From NCBI RefSeq assembly GCF_009720145.1, contig NZ_CP046252.1:124001-188000 (forward strand): 64,000 bases of DNA. The letters run 5' to 3'. Numbering within the stretch: position 1 is the stretch's first letter; the number at the start of each line of letters is the position of its first letter. The notes under the pieces were generated by a model. It saw only the letters and a list, made by a program, of their open reading frames with translations, had not been told where the DNA came from and made no database searches. The stretch is from Sphingobium sp. CAP-1. GTDB taxonomy: Bacteria; Pseudomonadota; Alphaproteobacteria; Sphingomonadales; Sphingomonadaceae. Positions 16,185 through 25,233 of this stretch are shown here, piece after piece. A program made the translations under genes and the position numbers.

Positions 16185-17471
16185 TTATGCCCGTCCCCGC
16201 CGCGCCCACCAGTAGAAGGGCAGGCCCGCCAGCATCAGCAGGATGCTGGACCCGCTGGCCACCACGCCCGCGCCCCAGAGCGTCCACAGCGCATAGCCAA
16301 GGCCGATGAGCGCCGCCGGCACCACCAGCCGAAACCGCAAACTCGCCAGCGCGCAGCCGACATAGAGCCACAGTGTCGCCGATGTCGCCAGCAGCGCCAT
16401 GGCGGTGAACAGCGCCACCAGCCCCTGCAAACTGTTCGCCACCAGCATCAGGCTGGCCAATATGGTCGACAGGATCAGCCCGCGTACCGGGGTTCCCTTC
16501 GCATCGGTGCCGGCCAGCCAGCGCGGCAGTTCGCCCGCCCGCGCCATCGCCAGCGGCACTTCCCCTTGCAGCAGGGTCCAGCCGTTGAGCGCGCCGAGGC
16601 AGCTTACCACCACGAAGATCGCGATGAAGCCGGCTGGCCCCGGCGACCAGTAATGGCTGACGAACGCGCCGAAGGGCGATCCGGTCTGCGTCTCCGCCGC
16701 CGGCAGGGTCAGCGCGATGCCGGAACAGACGATCAGGTAGATAAGGCCGGTCGCCGCCGTGCCGATCAGCGTTGCGCGCGGAATGGTGCGCGCCGGATCG
16801 CGCACCTTGTCGGCGGCGACGCTGGCGGATTCGAAGCCCAGCAGCGCCCAGAGCGTCAGGGCGGCCGAGGCGGTGATGCCCGCGCCGGTCAATCCCTGCG
16901 CCGGGAAGGGAGCGACCTCCGCCCGGCCGCTGCCCAGGATCAACAGCAGCAGGACAAGGACGACGGCGATCGGGATCAGCTTGATGATGGTGGTGGCGAT
17001 CTGGGTCAGGCCCGCCGCGCGCGCGCCGATCAGGTTGACGCCGGTCATCGCCCAGAGAAAGGCGATCGAGCAGAATGCGCCCGCGCCCGGCCGCGCCAGC
17101 GCCGGCACGACGCTGCTGAGGTTGGCCGTCGCCGCCACCGCGATCGTGACGTTGGTGATGATGATCGAGATCCAGTAGATCCAGCCGATCGCAAAGCCCG
17201 CCAGCGGGCCATAAGCGCGGGCGATCATCTGCGATGCGTTGGCGTCCGGCATGGCGACGGTCAGCCGCGCGATGACGAAGGCCAGCACCAGCGACCCGGC
17301 AATGGTGAACACCCACCCCGCCACCGCATCCCAGCCGAAGGGCGCGAGGCTGGCGGGGAGCAGGAACACGCCCGACCCGATCATATTGCCCATCACCAGC
17401 GCGATGCAGGCGGCAAGGCCGAGGGTGCGGGAGGAGGGGCGGGCGGCCGCGCCGGCGGGATGATCGTTCAT
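16185..17471 (-). CDS. APC family amino acid permease
   Basis: 428 residues with about 12 hydrophobic helices. It is an inner-membrane amino acid or polyamine transporter of the APC superfamily, closest in style to the basic-amino-acid antiporter branch (AdiC-like): helix one has the conserved MGNMIGSGVFLLPASL with the GSG break, and helix six has a WALLGFESASVAADKVRDP stretch. No decarboxylase gene is nearby, so the substrate is open. The 3' end lies beside the REP element. Confidence 0.88.
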   Translation of the reverse strand: MNDHPAGAAARPSSRTLGLAACIALVMGNMIGSGVFLLPASLAPFGWDAVAGWVFTIAGSLVLAFVIARLTVAMPDANASQMIARAYGPLAGFAIGWIYWISIIITNVTIAVAATANLSSVVPALARPGAGAFCSIAFLWAMTGVNLIGARAAGLTQIATTIIKLIPIAVVLVLLLLILGSGRAEVAPFPAQGLTGAGITASAALTLWALLGFESASVAADKVRDPARTIPRATLIGTAATGLIYLIVCSGIALTLPAAETQTGSPFGAFVSHYWSPGPAGFIAIFVVVSCLGALNGWTLLQGEVPLAMARAGELPRWLAGTDAKGTPVRGLILSTILASLMLVANSLQGLVALFTAMALLATSATLWLYVGCALASLRFRLVVPAALIGLGYALWTLWGAGVVASGSSILLMLAGLPFYWWARRGRA

Positions 17472-17784
17472 GGCCGGGATGCTAATCGCGCACCGGAGCG
17501 ATGGCTATAGGCCGGCGCGGCGATTTCGGCGCTGAGGGACAGGCGGTTTGGGTGGATTGGGGACGGTCCGCTTTTCTTCTCCCCTCCCCTTCAGGGGAGG
17601 GGCTTTTAGGTCCGATTATGATCGCTTCCGGCGATCCTCTCCAATGGCCCAGATATGCGCCATGAACCGACTTCCATTCATTGCAATCGCCTTCGCCCGC
17701 ATTGCATTTGCGCAAAGCGCCACGGAAGCGCAGATGAGCGTCAATGCTGCAACGCAGCAAATATCCCCTTGTCGAGGCTTTGCC
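17472..17784. other. Intergenic region with a small GC-rich palindrome
   Basis: The gap between the permease start and the small gene at 17785 holds one clear structure, a palindrome at 17581-17602 (CCCCTCCCC, loop TTCA, GGGGAGGGG) followed by CTTTTAG. It resembles the element at 5003-5028. Overlapping open frames on both strands show no recognisable protein features. Confidence 0.5.
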
Positions 17785-17934
17785 ATGTTTTCCCTGCTGT
17801 CGCTCTATTTTTCCTATCGCCGTGATGTCGTGACCGCCGAACGCTATATCGCTGCGCTCAATAAGGTCCAGGCGCCGGTCGCCGATGATGTGACCCCGGT
17901 TCCGGCGGAGGAACAACTGCCGCTCGCGGCCTGA
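17785..17934 (+). CDS. Small hypothetical protein (49 aa)
   Basis: ATG 17785 is preceded by GAGG at a good 7-base spacing. The product has an N-terminal hydrophobic/aromatic stretch (MFSLLSLYFSYRRD), an amphipathic helix (VVTAERYIAALNKVQ) and an acidic proline tail. It could be a small membrane-associated peptide. It is not recognised; coding status rests on the ribosome site and a sensible composition only. A longer frame back to 17548 exists but runs through the palindrome. Confidence 0.4.
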   Translation: MFSLLSLYFSYRRDVVTAERYIAALNKVQAPVADDVTPVPAEEQLPLAA

Positions 17935-18000
17935 CCCGTCAGTGATTGCAAGTGAAATGGCGCATTTCACGACTCGGCAATTACGATAAGACCCAATGAA

Positions 18001-18024
18001 AAGGGCGGCCCGAAAGCCGCCCTT
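18001..18024 (-). terminator. Intrinsic terminator after the acyl-CoA dehydrogenase gene
   Basis: AAGGGCGGC pairs with GCCGCCCTT around a 6-base loop; read on the - strand it ends in TTTT. It lies 27 bases after the stop of the - strand gene, and could also stop + strand transcripts from the small gene at 17785. Confidence 0.75.
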
Positions 18025-18050
18025 TGCCTATATCGACAGGGTTCGCCCGA

Positions 18051-19853
18051 TCAGGCGGCCAGGAACAGGTCCGGGTCCAGCGCCATCAGTGCATCGGCCC
18101 CGCCCTCGATCTTGCGGCGCAGCGATCCCGCGTCGGGCATGACCCGTTCGGCGAAGAAGCGCGCCGTCACCAGCTTGGCCTCCAGATATTTCGCATCGCC
18201 TTCGTTCGCCGCGATCAGTGCGGTCGCGGCCTTGCCCATGCGCAGCCACATCAGACCGGTCGCGACGATGCCAAGGATGTGCATATAATGATGCGCGCCG
18301 GCCCCGGCATGGTCGGGATTCTTCATCGCATTCTGCATCAGCCACATGGTCGCCGCGCCCAACTGGCCGCTGGCCTTTTCCAGCGCTTCGGCGATCGGCG
18401 CCAGCGTCTCGTCCCCCCTGGCGCTGGCGACTTCTTCCGCCACCATCTTGAGGAAGGACTGGAGCGCGCGGCCGCCATGCATCGGCAGCTTGCGGCCGAC
18501 CAGATCCATCGCCTGCACGCCGTTGGTGCCTTCGTAAATCTGGGCGATGCGGGCATCGCGCACATATTGCTCGACACCATTTTCCCAGATGTAGCCATGG
18601 CCGCCAAACACCTGCTGGCAGGCGACGGCCACGTCGAAGCCGCGATCGGTGCCATAGCCCTTGACCACCGGGGTCAGCAGTTGGAGCAGATCGTCGGCGG
18701 CCTGCCGTTCTTCTTCGGTCGCGGCATGATGGGCCAGGTCGACCTGGAGCGCGGTCCACAGGATGAGGGCGCGCAGCCCTTCGGTCATTGCCTTGGCTTC
18801 CATCAGCATCCGGCGCACATCGGGATGGACGAACAGGGTGTCGGCCTTCTCGTTCGGCTCCTTGGGGCCGGTCAGCGCGCGGCCCTGACGCCGGTCCTTC
18901 GCATAATGGACGGCATTCTGGAACGCGATCTCCGACTGGGCCAGACCCTGGAGGCCGACGCCGAGGCGCGCCGCGTTCATCATGATGAACATCGCGGCCA
19001 GCCCCTTATTTTCCTCGCCCACGATCCAGCCGGTCGCGCCGTCATAATTCATGACGCAGGTGGCGTTGCCGTGAATGCCCATCTTATGTTCGATCGACCC
19101 GCAGGACACGGCGTTGCGGTCGCCCAGCGATCCGTCGTCGCCGACGAAATATTTGGGCACCACGAACAGCGAAATGCCCTTGCTGCCTTCCGGCGCGTCT
19201 GGCGTCTTGGCGAGGACGAGGTGGATGATATTTTCGGCCAGGTCATGTTCGCCCGCCGAAATGAAGATCTTGGTGCCGGTGATGGCATAGCTGCCATCGG
19301 CCTGGGGCACGGCCTTGGTCTTGATGAGGCCCAGGTCGGTGCCGCAATGCGGTTCGGTCAGGTTCATCGTGCCGGTCCACTGGCCCGACACCATGTTGGG
19401 GATATAGCGCTGTTGCAATTCGGCGCTGCCCTTGGCGATCAGCGCCGCGACCGCGCCGGCGGTCAGGCCATGATACATTTCGAACGCCTGATTGGCCGAC
19501 AGCACATATTCGTCCACCGCCGTCGCCAGCACGCTGGGCAGACCCTGACCACCGAACTCGGCCGGGCCATGGATGGTGGTCCAGCCGCCCGCGACGAACT
19601 GGTCGAAGGCCGCCTTGAAGCCGGTCGGCGTGGTGACGCTGCCATCGGGGTGGCGGGTGCAGCCTTCCTTGTCGCCCACCGCGTTCAGCGGGAACAGGAC
19701 TTCGGCCGCCATCTTGCCGCCTTCGGTCAGGATAGCGTCGACCAGATCGGGCGTGGCATTCTCGAAACCGGGCAGATTGGCGTAGCGGTCCAGCCCGACG
19801 ATATGGTCCAGCACGAAACGGGTGTCGCGGACGGGGGCGGCATAGCTGGGCAT
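18051..19853 (-). CDS. Acyl-CoA dehydrogenase (DmdC/FadE-like, long form)
   Basis: 600 residues, the length of the long acyl-CoA dehydrogenase class that includes 3-methylmercaptopropionyl-CoA dehydrogenase. It oxidises an acyl-CoA to the 2-enoyl-CoA with FAD, in beta-oxidation or a related route. Seen: an N-terminal DmdC-type helix region (FVLDHIVGLDRYANLPGFE), TGTMNLTEPHCGTDLGLIKT (flavin/substrate motif), GTKIFISAGEHD, AARLGVGLQGLAQSE, and YGTDRGFDVAVACQQVFGGH with GYIWENGVEQYVRDARI. The C-terminal extra domain is complete. It follows its MerR regulator gene on the same strand after 46 bases. Confidence 0.93.
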   Translation of the reverse strand: MPSYAAPVRDTRFVLDHIVGLDRYANLPGFENATPDLVDAILTEGGKMAAEVLFPLNAVGDKEGCTRHPDGSVTTPTGFKAAFDQFVAGGWTTIHGPAEFGGQGLPSVLATAVDEYVLSANQAFEMYHGLTAGAVAALIAKGSAELQQRYIPNMVSGQWTGTMNLTEPHCGTDLGLIKTKAVPQADGSYAITGTKIFISAGEHDLAENIIHLVLAKTPDAPEGSKGISLFVVPKYFVGDDGSLGDRNAVSCGSIEHKMGIHGNATCVMNYDGATGWIVGEENKGLAAMFIMMNAARLGVGLQGLAQSEIAFQNAVHYAKDRRQGRALTGPKEPNEKADTLFVHPDVRRMLMEAKAMTEGLRALILWTALQVDLAHHAATEEERQAADDLLQLLTPVVKGYGTDRGFDVAVACQQVFGGHGYIWENGVEQYVRDARIAQIYEGTNGVQAMDLVGRKLPMHGGRALQSFLKMVAEEVASARGDETLAPIAEALEKASGQLGAATMWLMQNAMKNPDHAGAGAHHYMHILGIVATGLMWLRMGKAATALIAANEGDAKYLEAKLVTARFFAERVMPDAGSLRRKIEGGADALMALDPDLFLAA

Positions 19854-19899
19854 GATCTTCTCCTGATTTTCTTTGGGTTCCCCGCTGGGGGAGGGGGGG

Positions 19900-20310
19900 T
19901 TATTGCTGTTCGATGGTCGCGACGAAGCTCGCCAGTTCGGCGATGGCGGCGTCGATATCGTCCTTCTGCCGGGTCAGCAGGTCGATGCGCGCCCTGCACT
20001 TGTCGATGGTGACGCGGCGCTGGGCGTCATGCCCCTCGTCGGCGTCATACAGGTCGATCATCTCGCGAATTTCGGTCAGGCTGAAACCCACCCGCTTGCC
20101 GCGCAATATCCAGGCGAGCCGGGCGCGGTCGCGGCGCGAATAGATGCGGGCCAGACCCTGACGCTCCGGCGAGATCAGCCCTTCATCCTCGTAGAAGCGC
20201 AGGGCGCGGGCGGTGACGCCGAACTCTTCGGAAAGGTCGGTGATCGTATAGCTCTGCCGCTCGCTATGGTCGGGCAGTTCGATGCCGGCGATGTTGCTGC
20301 GCGTGTTCAT
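19900..20310 (-). CDS. MerR family transcriptional regulator (LiuR-like)
   Basis: 136 residues from ATG 20310. The winged-helix DNA-binding domain is about residues 22-90: YTITDLSEEFGVTARALRFY, then DEGLISPERQGLARIYSRRD and the second helix ARLAWILRGKRVGFSLTEIR. A dimerisation coiled coil follows (CRARIDLLTRQKDDIDAAIA). There are no metal-site cysteines, as in the fatty-acid/branched-chain amino-acid MerR group. It is upstream of, and probably controls, the acyl-CoA dehydrogenase. A TTG start at 20328 is unlikely since it would overlap the promoter. Confidence 0.88.
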   Translation of the reverse strand: MNTRSNIAGIELPDHSERQSYTITDLSEEFGVTARALRFYEDEGLISPERQGLARIYSRRDRARLAWILRGKRVGFSLTEIREMIDLYDADEGHDAQRRVTIDKCRARIDLLTRQKDDIDAAIAELASFVATIEQQ

Positions 20311-20318
20311 GGGTAGGG

Positions 20319-20346
20319 GTGTAATCAAGCTTTACGTTTACGTCAA
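20319..20346 (-). promoter_or_regulatory. Promoter with LiuR/MerR-type operator for the merR-acyl-CoA dehydrogenase unit
   Basis: The palindrome-like TTTACGTTTACGTCAA (+ strand 20331-20346) reads TTGACGTAAACGTAAA on the - strand. Its first six bases form a near-perfect -35, and a weak -10 (TTACAC or TACACC) follows 16-17 bases later. The operator fills the -35/spacer, as MerR proteins require, and resembles the LiuR motif described for fatty-acid and branched-chain amino-acid genes. Transcription would begin almost at ATG 20310, implying a leaderless message. Confidence 0.6.
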
Positions 20347-20410
20347 GGTGAGTGAGCGGCCTGTATGAGCCTTTTGTCTGGATGACAGGCCGATCCGTCG
20401 CCGCTAGGGA

Positions 20411-20824
20411 ATGGCGATGATGGGGCGGATCAGGGAATCGGAGGGGGCGCGCGGCTTGCTGGCCGCACTGGCGCTGCTCGTCCTCGCCATCCAGTTGATC
20501 GCGCCCGCCGGCTTCATGCCGGTGCGCACCGATCGGGGCGTCGTGGTGACGCTCTGCACCGGGCAGGGAGCGGTCAATGTCGTGGTGCCGCGCGGGACGG
20601 CGCCGGGCAAGCATGGCCAGCCTGATGAGGGCATGGCGGGGCGGCAGCATTGCCCCTTTGCCGCGTCGGTCCAGCCGGTCGTCCCGCCGCTGGTCGCGGC
20701 CGACCTGCCGCTGCCGGCCTGGCAACTGGCGTTCGGGCCGGTCGCCTTCGCGCTCAAGACCGGCCTGATCGCGCGTCTGGCCGCGCCGCCGCCGCCATCA
20801 TCGGGGCCGCCCGCCATTTTCTGA
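20411..20824 (+). CDS. DUF2946 family protein
   Basis: 137 residues. One hydrophobic helix near the N-terminus (GLLAALALLVLAIQLIAPAG), a short loop with Cys (VTLCTGQG) and a later HCPF motif match DUF2946 proteins, which are small membrane proteins commonly found beside TonB receptors, some linked with copper. It ends with a Pro-rich PPPPSSGPPAIF tail. It lies 128 bases before a TonB receptor on the same strand, separated by two small hairpins. Family call is from overall pattern; the biochemical role is unknown. Confidence 0.75.
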   Translation: MAMMGRIRESEGARGLLAALALLVLAIQLIAPAGFMPVRTDRGVVVTLCTGQGAVNVVVPRGTAPGKHGQPDEGMAGRQHCPFAASVQPVVPPLVAADLPLPAWQLAFGPVAFALKTGLIARLAAPPPPSSGPPAIF

Positions 20825-20857
20825 TTTCAGACATTGCTCGCCCATCAGGACAGCCTG

Positions 20858-20920
20858 TTCCCGCCTGCGCGGGAGCCCGGTCCTGACGTTCGAACTGGAG
20901 TCCCGCCTGTGCGGGAACCG
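20858..20920. repeat. Paired small REP-like hairpins
   Basis: Two similar hairpins, CCCGCCTGCGCGGG and TCCCGCCTGTGCGGGA, lie about 30 bases apart between the DUF2946 gene and the TonB receptor gene. The core resembles the dispersed element at 42999-43087. A role as attenuator between the two genes is possible but there is no T-run. Confidence 0.45.
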
Positions 20921-20952
20921 GCAGTTTGCTATTTTCAGAAAGTGATCGACCC

Positions 20953-22989
20953 ATGCGTCACACCCATGCCGCGCGCAGCCTGCCGCTGTGCGCCCTCATT
21001 CTTGCCCTCTCCGCCGCGCCCGCCTTCGCCGAAGAGGGCGACCGCAGCGCGATCATCGTCACCGCCAGCCCGGTGGTCGAGGAAGCCGCCGCCCGCGTGC
21101 AGCGCACCCCCGGCGGCGTCGATGTCGTCGCCGCCGCCACGTTCGAGAATAGACTGGCCGTGTCGCTGCGCGATGCGCTGGCCTTTTCGCCCGGTGTCTA
21201 CACCCAGCCGCGCTTCGGGCAGGAGGTGCGGATTTCGATTCGCGGCTCCGGCCTGTCGCGCGGCTATCATATGCGCGGGCTGACCCTGTTGCAGGACGGC
21301 ATCCCGATCAACATGGCCGACGATAATGGCGACTTTCAGGAACTGGACCCGCAGTTTTTCCAGCATGTCGAGGTCTATCGCGGCGGCAACGCGCTGCGCC
21401 ATGGCGGGTCGACGCTGGGCGGGGCGATCAATGCGGTGACGCCGACCGGGCGCAGCGCGCCGGGGGCGGAGGTCCGCATCGATGGCGGCAGTTTCGACAC
21501 GCTACGCGGCAAGATCGCCTATGGTCATGCCGATGACCGCGCCGACATGTATCTCGCTGTCGCGGGCGATCGATCCGACAGCGATCGCGCCCATGGCGAT
21601 CGCAAGGCGCTGCGCTTCAACGGCAATGCCGGGCTGAAGCTGGGCGACGGGGTGGAGACGCGTTTTTACGCCAGCGGCCAGACGATCCGCCAGCATCTGG
21701 CCGGTGCGCTGAGCGAAAAGGATGTGCGGACCCATCCGGCCAAGGGGAATTTCACTGGCGATCAGGCGCGCGACATCGATTCGATCCGGTTGCAGAACCG
21801 CACCACGATCGATCTGGGGCAGGGGCAGGCGGCGTTCGGCGCCTTCTTCAACGTCAAGGCGCTGAACCACCCCATCTATCAGGTCATCGACCAGAAATCG
21901 CAGGTCTGGGGACTGTTCGCCAGCCTCGATCTGGCCGGCGATCCGGGCGGCCTGCCGGTCGAACTGACGCTGGGCAGCCAGGCCCGCTTCGGCAGCGGCG
22001 CGAACCGCCAGTTCGTGAATATCGGGGGCAAGCCGGGCGCGCTCACCGCGCATCAGCAGGTCGAGGCGCAGACCATCAACAGCTATGGTGAGGCGCGGAT
22101 CGCGCCGCTGCCCGACCTCTGGCTGATCGCCGGCGGCCTCTACACCCATGGCGAGCGAAAGATCGACAACCGTCTTGCTCCCGTGCGCAGCGGACGGGCC
22201 AGCTTCGACGCCTTCGCGCCCAGGATCGGCCTGCTCTACCAGCCGCGCGCCGCCATGCAATTTTACGCCAATTACAGCCGCTCGGTCGAACTGCCGGGCT
22301 TTGGCGAACTCAGCCAGACGCCGGCCGGCGGCGCGCCCGGCTTCACGCCGGTCGGGCAGCAAAAGGCATGGACGGCGGAAATCGGCACGCGCGGACGGGC
22401 GGGCGTCGTCGGCTGGGATGTCAGCCTCTATCGCGCCGATCTGCGCGGGGAGATGCTGCAATATAGCGTCGTCGCCGGGACGATCCCCGCCGCCACTTTC
22501 AATGCGGGGCGCACCCGGCATCAGGGGCTGGAGGCCGGGCTGGACCTGGCGCTGACCCGCTGGGCGACGCTGCGGCAGGTCTATGCCTTTAGCGACTTCC
22601 GTTTCCGCGACGATGTGCAGTTCGGCGACAATCGCCTGCCGGTGGTGCCGCGCCATATCTATCGCGCCGAACTGACGCTGGGGGGCGAGCGGCTGAGCGT
22701 CGCGCCGGCGGTGGAGTGGACGCCGCAGGGCGCCTGGGTCGATTATGCCAACAGCAAGCGGGCGGGCGGCTATGCGCTGCTGAACCTGAACGCGCAGGCG
22801 CAGGTTCGGGAGGGCGTGACGGTCTTTCTTGATGCCCGCAACCTGACGAACAGGCGCGCGGTCGGCGATATCAGCGCGCTGGTCCGCTATACCGCAGACA
22901 AGCGCGCGACGGCCGTGGACGAAGGCAGCGTCGCTTTCTATCCGGTCGAGCGCCGCGCGCTCTACGCCGGGGTGCGGGCGCGCTTCTAG
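20953..22989 (+). CDS. TonB-dependent outer membrane receptor
   Basis: 678 residues from ATG 20953, with signal peptide ending APAFA-EE. The likely TonB box is IIVTASPVVEE. The plug domain reads VSLRDALAFSPGVYTQPRFG, then ISIRGSGLSRGYHMRGLTLL and the FecA/PupA-like DGIPINMADDNGDFQELDP; the barrel ends in an aromatic terminus (GVRARF). It imports an unknown ligand, perhaps a metal chelate, given the DUF2946 gene before it. An in-frame start at 20926 would add nine residues ahead of the signal peptide. No Fur-like site is seen upstream, unlike the receptor at 52692. Confidence 0.92.
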   Translation: MRHTHAARSLPLCALILALSAAPAFAEEGDRSAIIVTASPVVEEAAARVQRTPGGVDVVAAATFENRLAVSLRDALAFSPGVYTQPRFGQEVRISIRGSGLSRGYHMRGLTLLQDGIPINMADDNGDFQELDPQFFQHVEVYRGGNALRHGGSTLGGAINAVTPTGRSAPGAEVRIDGGSFDTLRGKIAYGHADDRADMYLAVAGDRSDSDRAHGDRKALRFNGNAGLKLGDGVETRFYASGQTIRQHLAGALSEKDVRTHPAKGNFTGDQARDIDSIRLQNRTTIDLGQGQAAFGAFFNVKALNHPIYQVIDQKSQVWGLFASLDLAGDPGGLPVELTLGSQARFGSGANRQFVNIGGKPGALTAHQQVEAQTINSYGEARIAPLPDLWLIAGGLYTHGERKIDNRLAPVRSGRASFDAFAPRIGLLYQPRAAMQFYANYSRSVELPGFGELSQTPAGGAPGFTPVGQQKAWTAEIGTRGRAGVVGWDVSLYRADLRGEMLQYSVVAGTIPAATFNAGRTRHQGLEAGLDLALTRWATLRQVYAFSDFRFRDDVQFGDNRLPVVPRHIYRAELTLGGERLSVAPAVEWTPQGAWVDYANSKRAGGYALLNLNAQAQVREGVTVFLDARNLTNRRAVGDISALVRYTADKRATAVDEGSVAFYPVERRALYAGVRARF

Positions 22990-23026
22990 ATTGGCGTTTC
23001 GGGCCAAGACGGATTATGGGCGGGCC

Positions 23027-24655
23027 ATGATCCGTCTGTCCGGCCTGAAACTGCCCCTCGACCATCCGGCCGAGGCGATGCCCGTCGCCATTTGCGATCG
23101 CCTGGCGCTGGAACCCCACGAACTGCGCGGCCACAGCGTCGTGCGGCGCGGCAATGATGCGCGGCGCAAAAATGCGATCCAGTTGGTCTATACGGTCGAT
23201 ATCGATGTCGTGGACGAGGCAGCGGTGCTGGATCGCTTCGCCGCCGACCATGATGTCCGTCCGACGCCCGACACCACCTATAGATTCGTCACCCATGCGC
23301 CGCAGGGCTGGCAGGGCAAGCGCCCGGTCGTGATCGGCGCGGGGCCGTGCGGCCTGTTCGCCGGCCTCATCCTGGCGCAGATGGGCTTCCGGCCGATCAT
23401 TCTCGATCGCGGCAAGGTGGTGCGCGAGCGGACCAGGGATACATGGGGTCTGTGGCGCCGCGGCGAACTGAACCCCGACAGCAATGTCCAGTTTGGCGAG
23501 GGCGGGGCCGGCACCTTCTCCGACGGCAAACTTTATTGCCGGGTGAAAGACCCGCGCTTCCTGGGCCGCAAGGTGCTGGAGGAATTTGTCGCCGCCGGTG
23601 CGCCCGACGATATCCTCTGGGAAGCGCATCCCCATATCGGCACCTTCCGCCTCGTCTCCATGGTGGAATCGATGCGCCGGCAGATCGAATCGCTGGGCGG
23701 CGAATATCGCTGGCAGCATCGCGTCGACGATCTGCTGCTGGAGCGGCAGGGCGACGGCACGCAGCAATTGCGCGGCGTCGTGCTTCAGGATGGCAGCGTG
23801 ATCGAAAGCGATCATGTCGTGCTGGCGGTGGGCCATAGCGCGCGCCCGACCTTTGAGATGCTGTATGCGCGCGGCGTCCATATGGAGGCCAAACCCTTTT
23901 CGATCGGCGTGCGCATCGAGCATCCGCAAAGCTGGATCGATCGCGCCCGCTATGGCGCCTGCGCCGGCCATCCCGATCTGGGCGCGGCGGCCTACAGCCT
24001 GTCCCATCATTGCGCCAATGGCCGCACCGTCTACAGCTTCTGCATGTGTCCGGGCGGCCGGGTGGTCGCCGCCACGTCGGAAGAGGGGCGCGTCGTCACC
24101 AACGGCATGAGCCAATATAGCCGCGCCGAGTTCAACGCCAATTCGGGGCTGGTCGTCGCCATCGACCCGGAACGCGACTATCCGGGCGGGCCGCTGGCCG
24201 GGATCGATTTCCAGCGCCATTGGGAAAGCCTGGCCTATGTCGCCGGCGGCGCCTCCTACCATGCGCCGGGGCAGAGAGCGGGCGATTTCCTCGCCGGCCG
24301 CCCGTCGACCGCGCTGGGATCGGTTACGCCTTCCTATCAGCCGGGTGTGACGCCGACCGACCTGTCGCGCTGTCTGCCCGATTTCGTGATCGAGGCATTT
24401 CGCGAAGCGCTGCCGGTGTTCGGCCGGCAACTGGCCAATTATGATCATCCCGACGCGGTGATGACGGGCGTGGAGACGCGCACCTCCTCGCCGCTGCGGA
24501 TCACACGCGGCAAGGATTTTCAGAGCCTTACTGTCGCCGGCCTCTATCCGGCGGGTGAGGGGGCGGGCTATGCCGGCGGCATATTGTCGGCGGCGATCGA
24601 CGGCATCAAGGTGGCGGAGGCGGTGGCGGGCGCCGTGATGGCCGGCGCGCGGTGA
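23027..24655 (+). CDS. NAD(P)/FAD-dependent oxidoreductase (COG2509-type)
   Basis: 542 residues from ATG 23027. An N-terminal ferredoxin-like segment of about 95 residues (LKLPLDHPAEAM, later RRKNAIQLVYTVDID) precedes a Rossmann fold KRPVVIGAGPCGLFAGLILA. Family marks are NVQFGEGGAGTFSDGKLYCR, HPHIGTFRLV, and AGLYPAGEGAGYAGGILSAA at the C-terminal FAD site. Such proteins are widespread, uncharacterised FAD dehydrogenases. It begins 37 bases after the TonB receptor stop on the same strand, so linked transcription is possible. Confidence 0.88.
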   Translation: MIRLSGLKLPLDHPAEAMPVAICDRLALEPHELRGHSVVRRGNDARRKNAIQLVYTVDIDVVDEAAVLDRFAADHDVRPTPDTTYRFVTHAPQGWQGKRPVVIGAGPCGLFAGLILAQMGFRPIILDRGKVVRERTRDTWGLWRRGELNPDSNVQFGEGGAGTFSDGKLYCRVKDPRFLGRKVLEEFVAAGAPDDILWEAHPHIGTFRLVSMVESMRRQIESLGGEYRWQHRVDDLLLERQGDGTQQLRGVVLQDGSVIESDHVVLAVGHSARPTFEMLYARGVHMEAKPFSIGVRIEHPQSWIDRARYGACAGHPDLGAAAYSLSHHCANGRTVYSFCMCPGGRVVAATSEEGRVVTNGMSQYSRAEFNANSGLVVAIDPERDYPGGPLAGIDFQRHWESLAYVAGGASYHAPGQRAGDFLAGRPSTALGSVTPSYQPGVTPTDLSRCLPDFVIEAFREALPVFGRQLANYDHPDAVMTGVETRTSSPLRITRGKDFQSLTVAGLYPAGEGAGYAGGILSAAIDGIKVAEAVAGAVMAGAR

Positions 24656-24711
24656 TGCGCGCGGCGGTCTTTATCGCTCCTTAAGGATGGGGTGCCACTG
24701 TCCGCCCTGAC

Positions 24712-25194
24712 ATGACCGGTTCCTATCGCACCCGATTGCATCGCTTCTACCGCGCCGCACGGCGTCAGCAACTGCAACGCGTCTCCACCCTGCGCGCCGA
24801 TGACGGCGCGCCGGTCGACGTGCTGCTGGAGGATGTCTCGATGAGCGGTTGCCGCATTTCCGGGGCGGTCGATCTGACGCCGGGCGAGGCGATATGGATC
24901 GGCCTGGCGGGCGTGGGTACGCGCGCGGCGCGGATCATCTGGGCGGAGTCGGGTCGGGCGGGGTGCCATTTTATCGATCCGCTCTCGGCGGCGGAGTTCG
25001 ACCAGACCCATCAGGCCAGCAGCGTGGTCGCCACCCTGTTTCCGGCCCGACCCGCGCCGGCTTTCATCGCGCCGGCGGAGCCGGAGGACGCGCCGCGTCC
25101 ATCGCGGGCGGGCCTGAAGCCGATGCTGCTTGCCGCGCTGTTCTGCGGCGGGCTGGTCGCTGTTCTGATCGGCTGGCGCATCGCGCTATCCTGA
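24712..25194 (+). CDS. PilZ domain protein with C-terminal membrane anchor
   Basis: 160 residues. A PilZ-like beta barrel covers residues 15-105: basic start RRQQLQRVSTLRADDGAPVD, then VLLEDVSMSGCRISGAVDL (the D/N-x-S-x-x-G half of the c-di-GMP site), and RIIWAESGRAGCHFIDPLS. The RxxxR half is represented by RAARRQQLQR. A Pro/Ala linker leads to one C-terminal transmembrane helix (LLAALFCGGLVAVLIGW). It probably couples c-di-GMP to an envelope function. It is a single gene before tRNA-Gln. Confidence 0.82.
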   Translation: MTGSYRTRLHRFYRAARRQQLQRVSTLRADDGAPVDVLLEDVSMSGCRISGAVDLTPGEAIWIGLAGVGTRAARIIWAESGRAGCHFIDPLSAAEFDQTHQASSVVATLFPARPAPAFIAPAEPEDAPRPSRAGLKPMLLAALFCGGLVAVLIGWRIALS

Positions 25195-25233
25195 CCTGCG
25201 GGTCGGGCGCTGCCTGGCTATTTCTGGAAGTTT

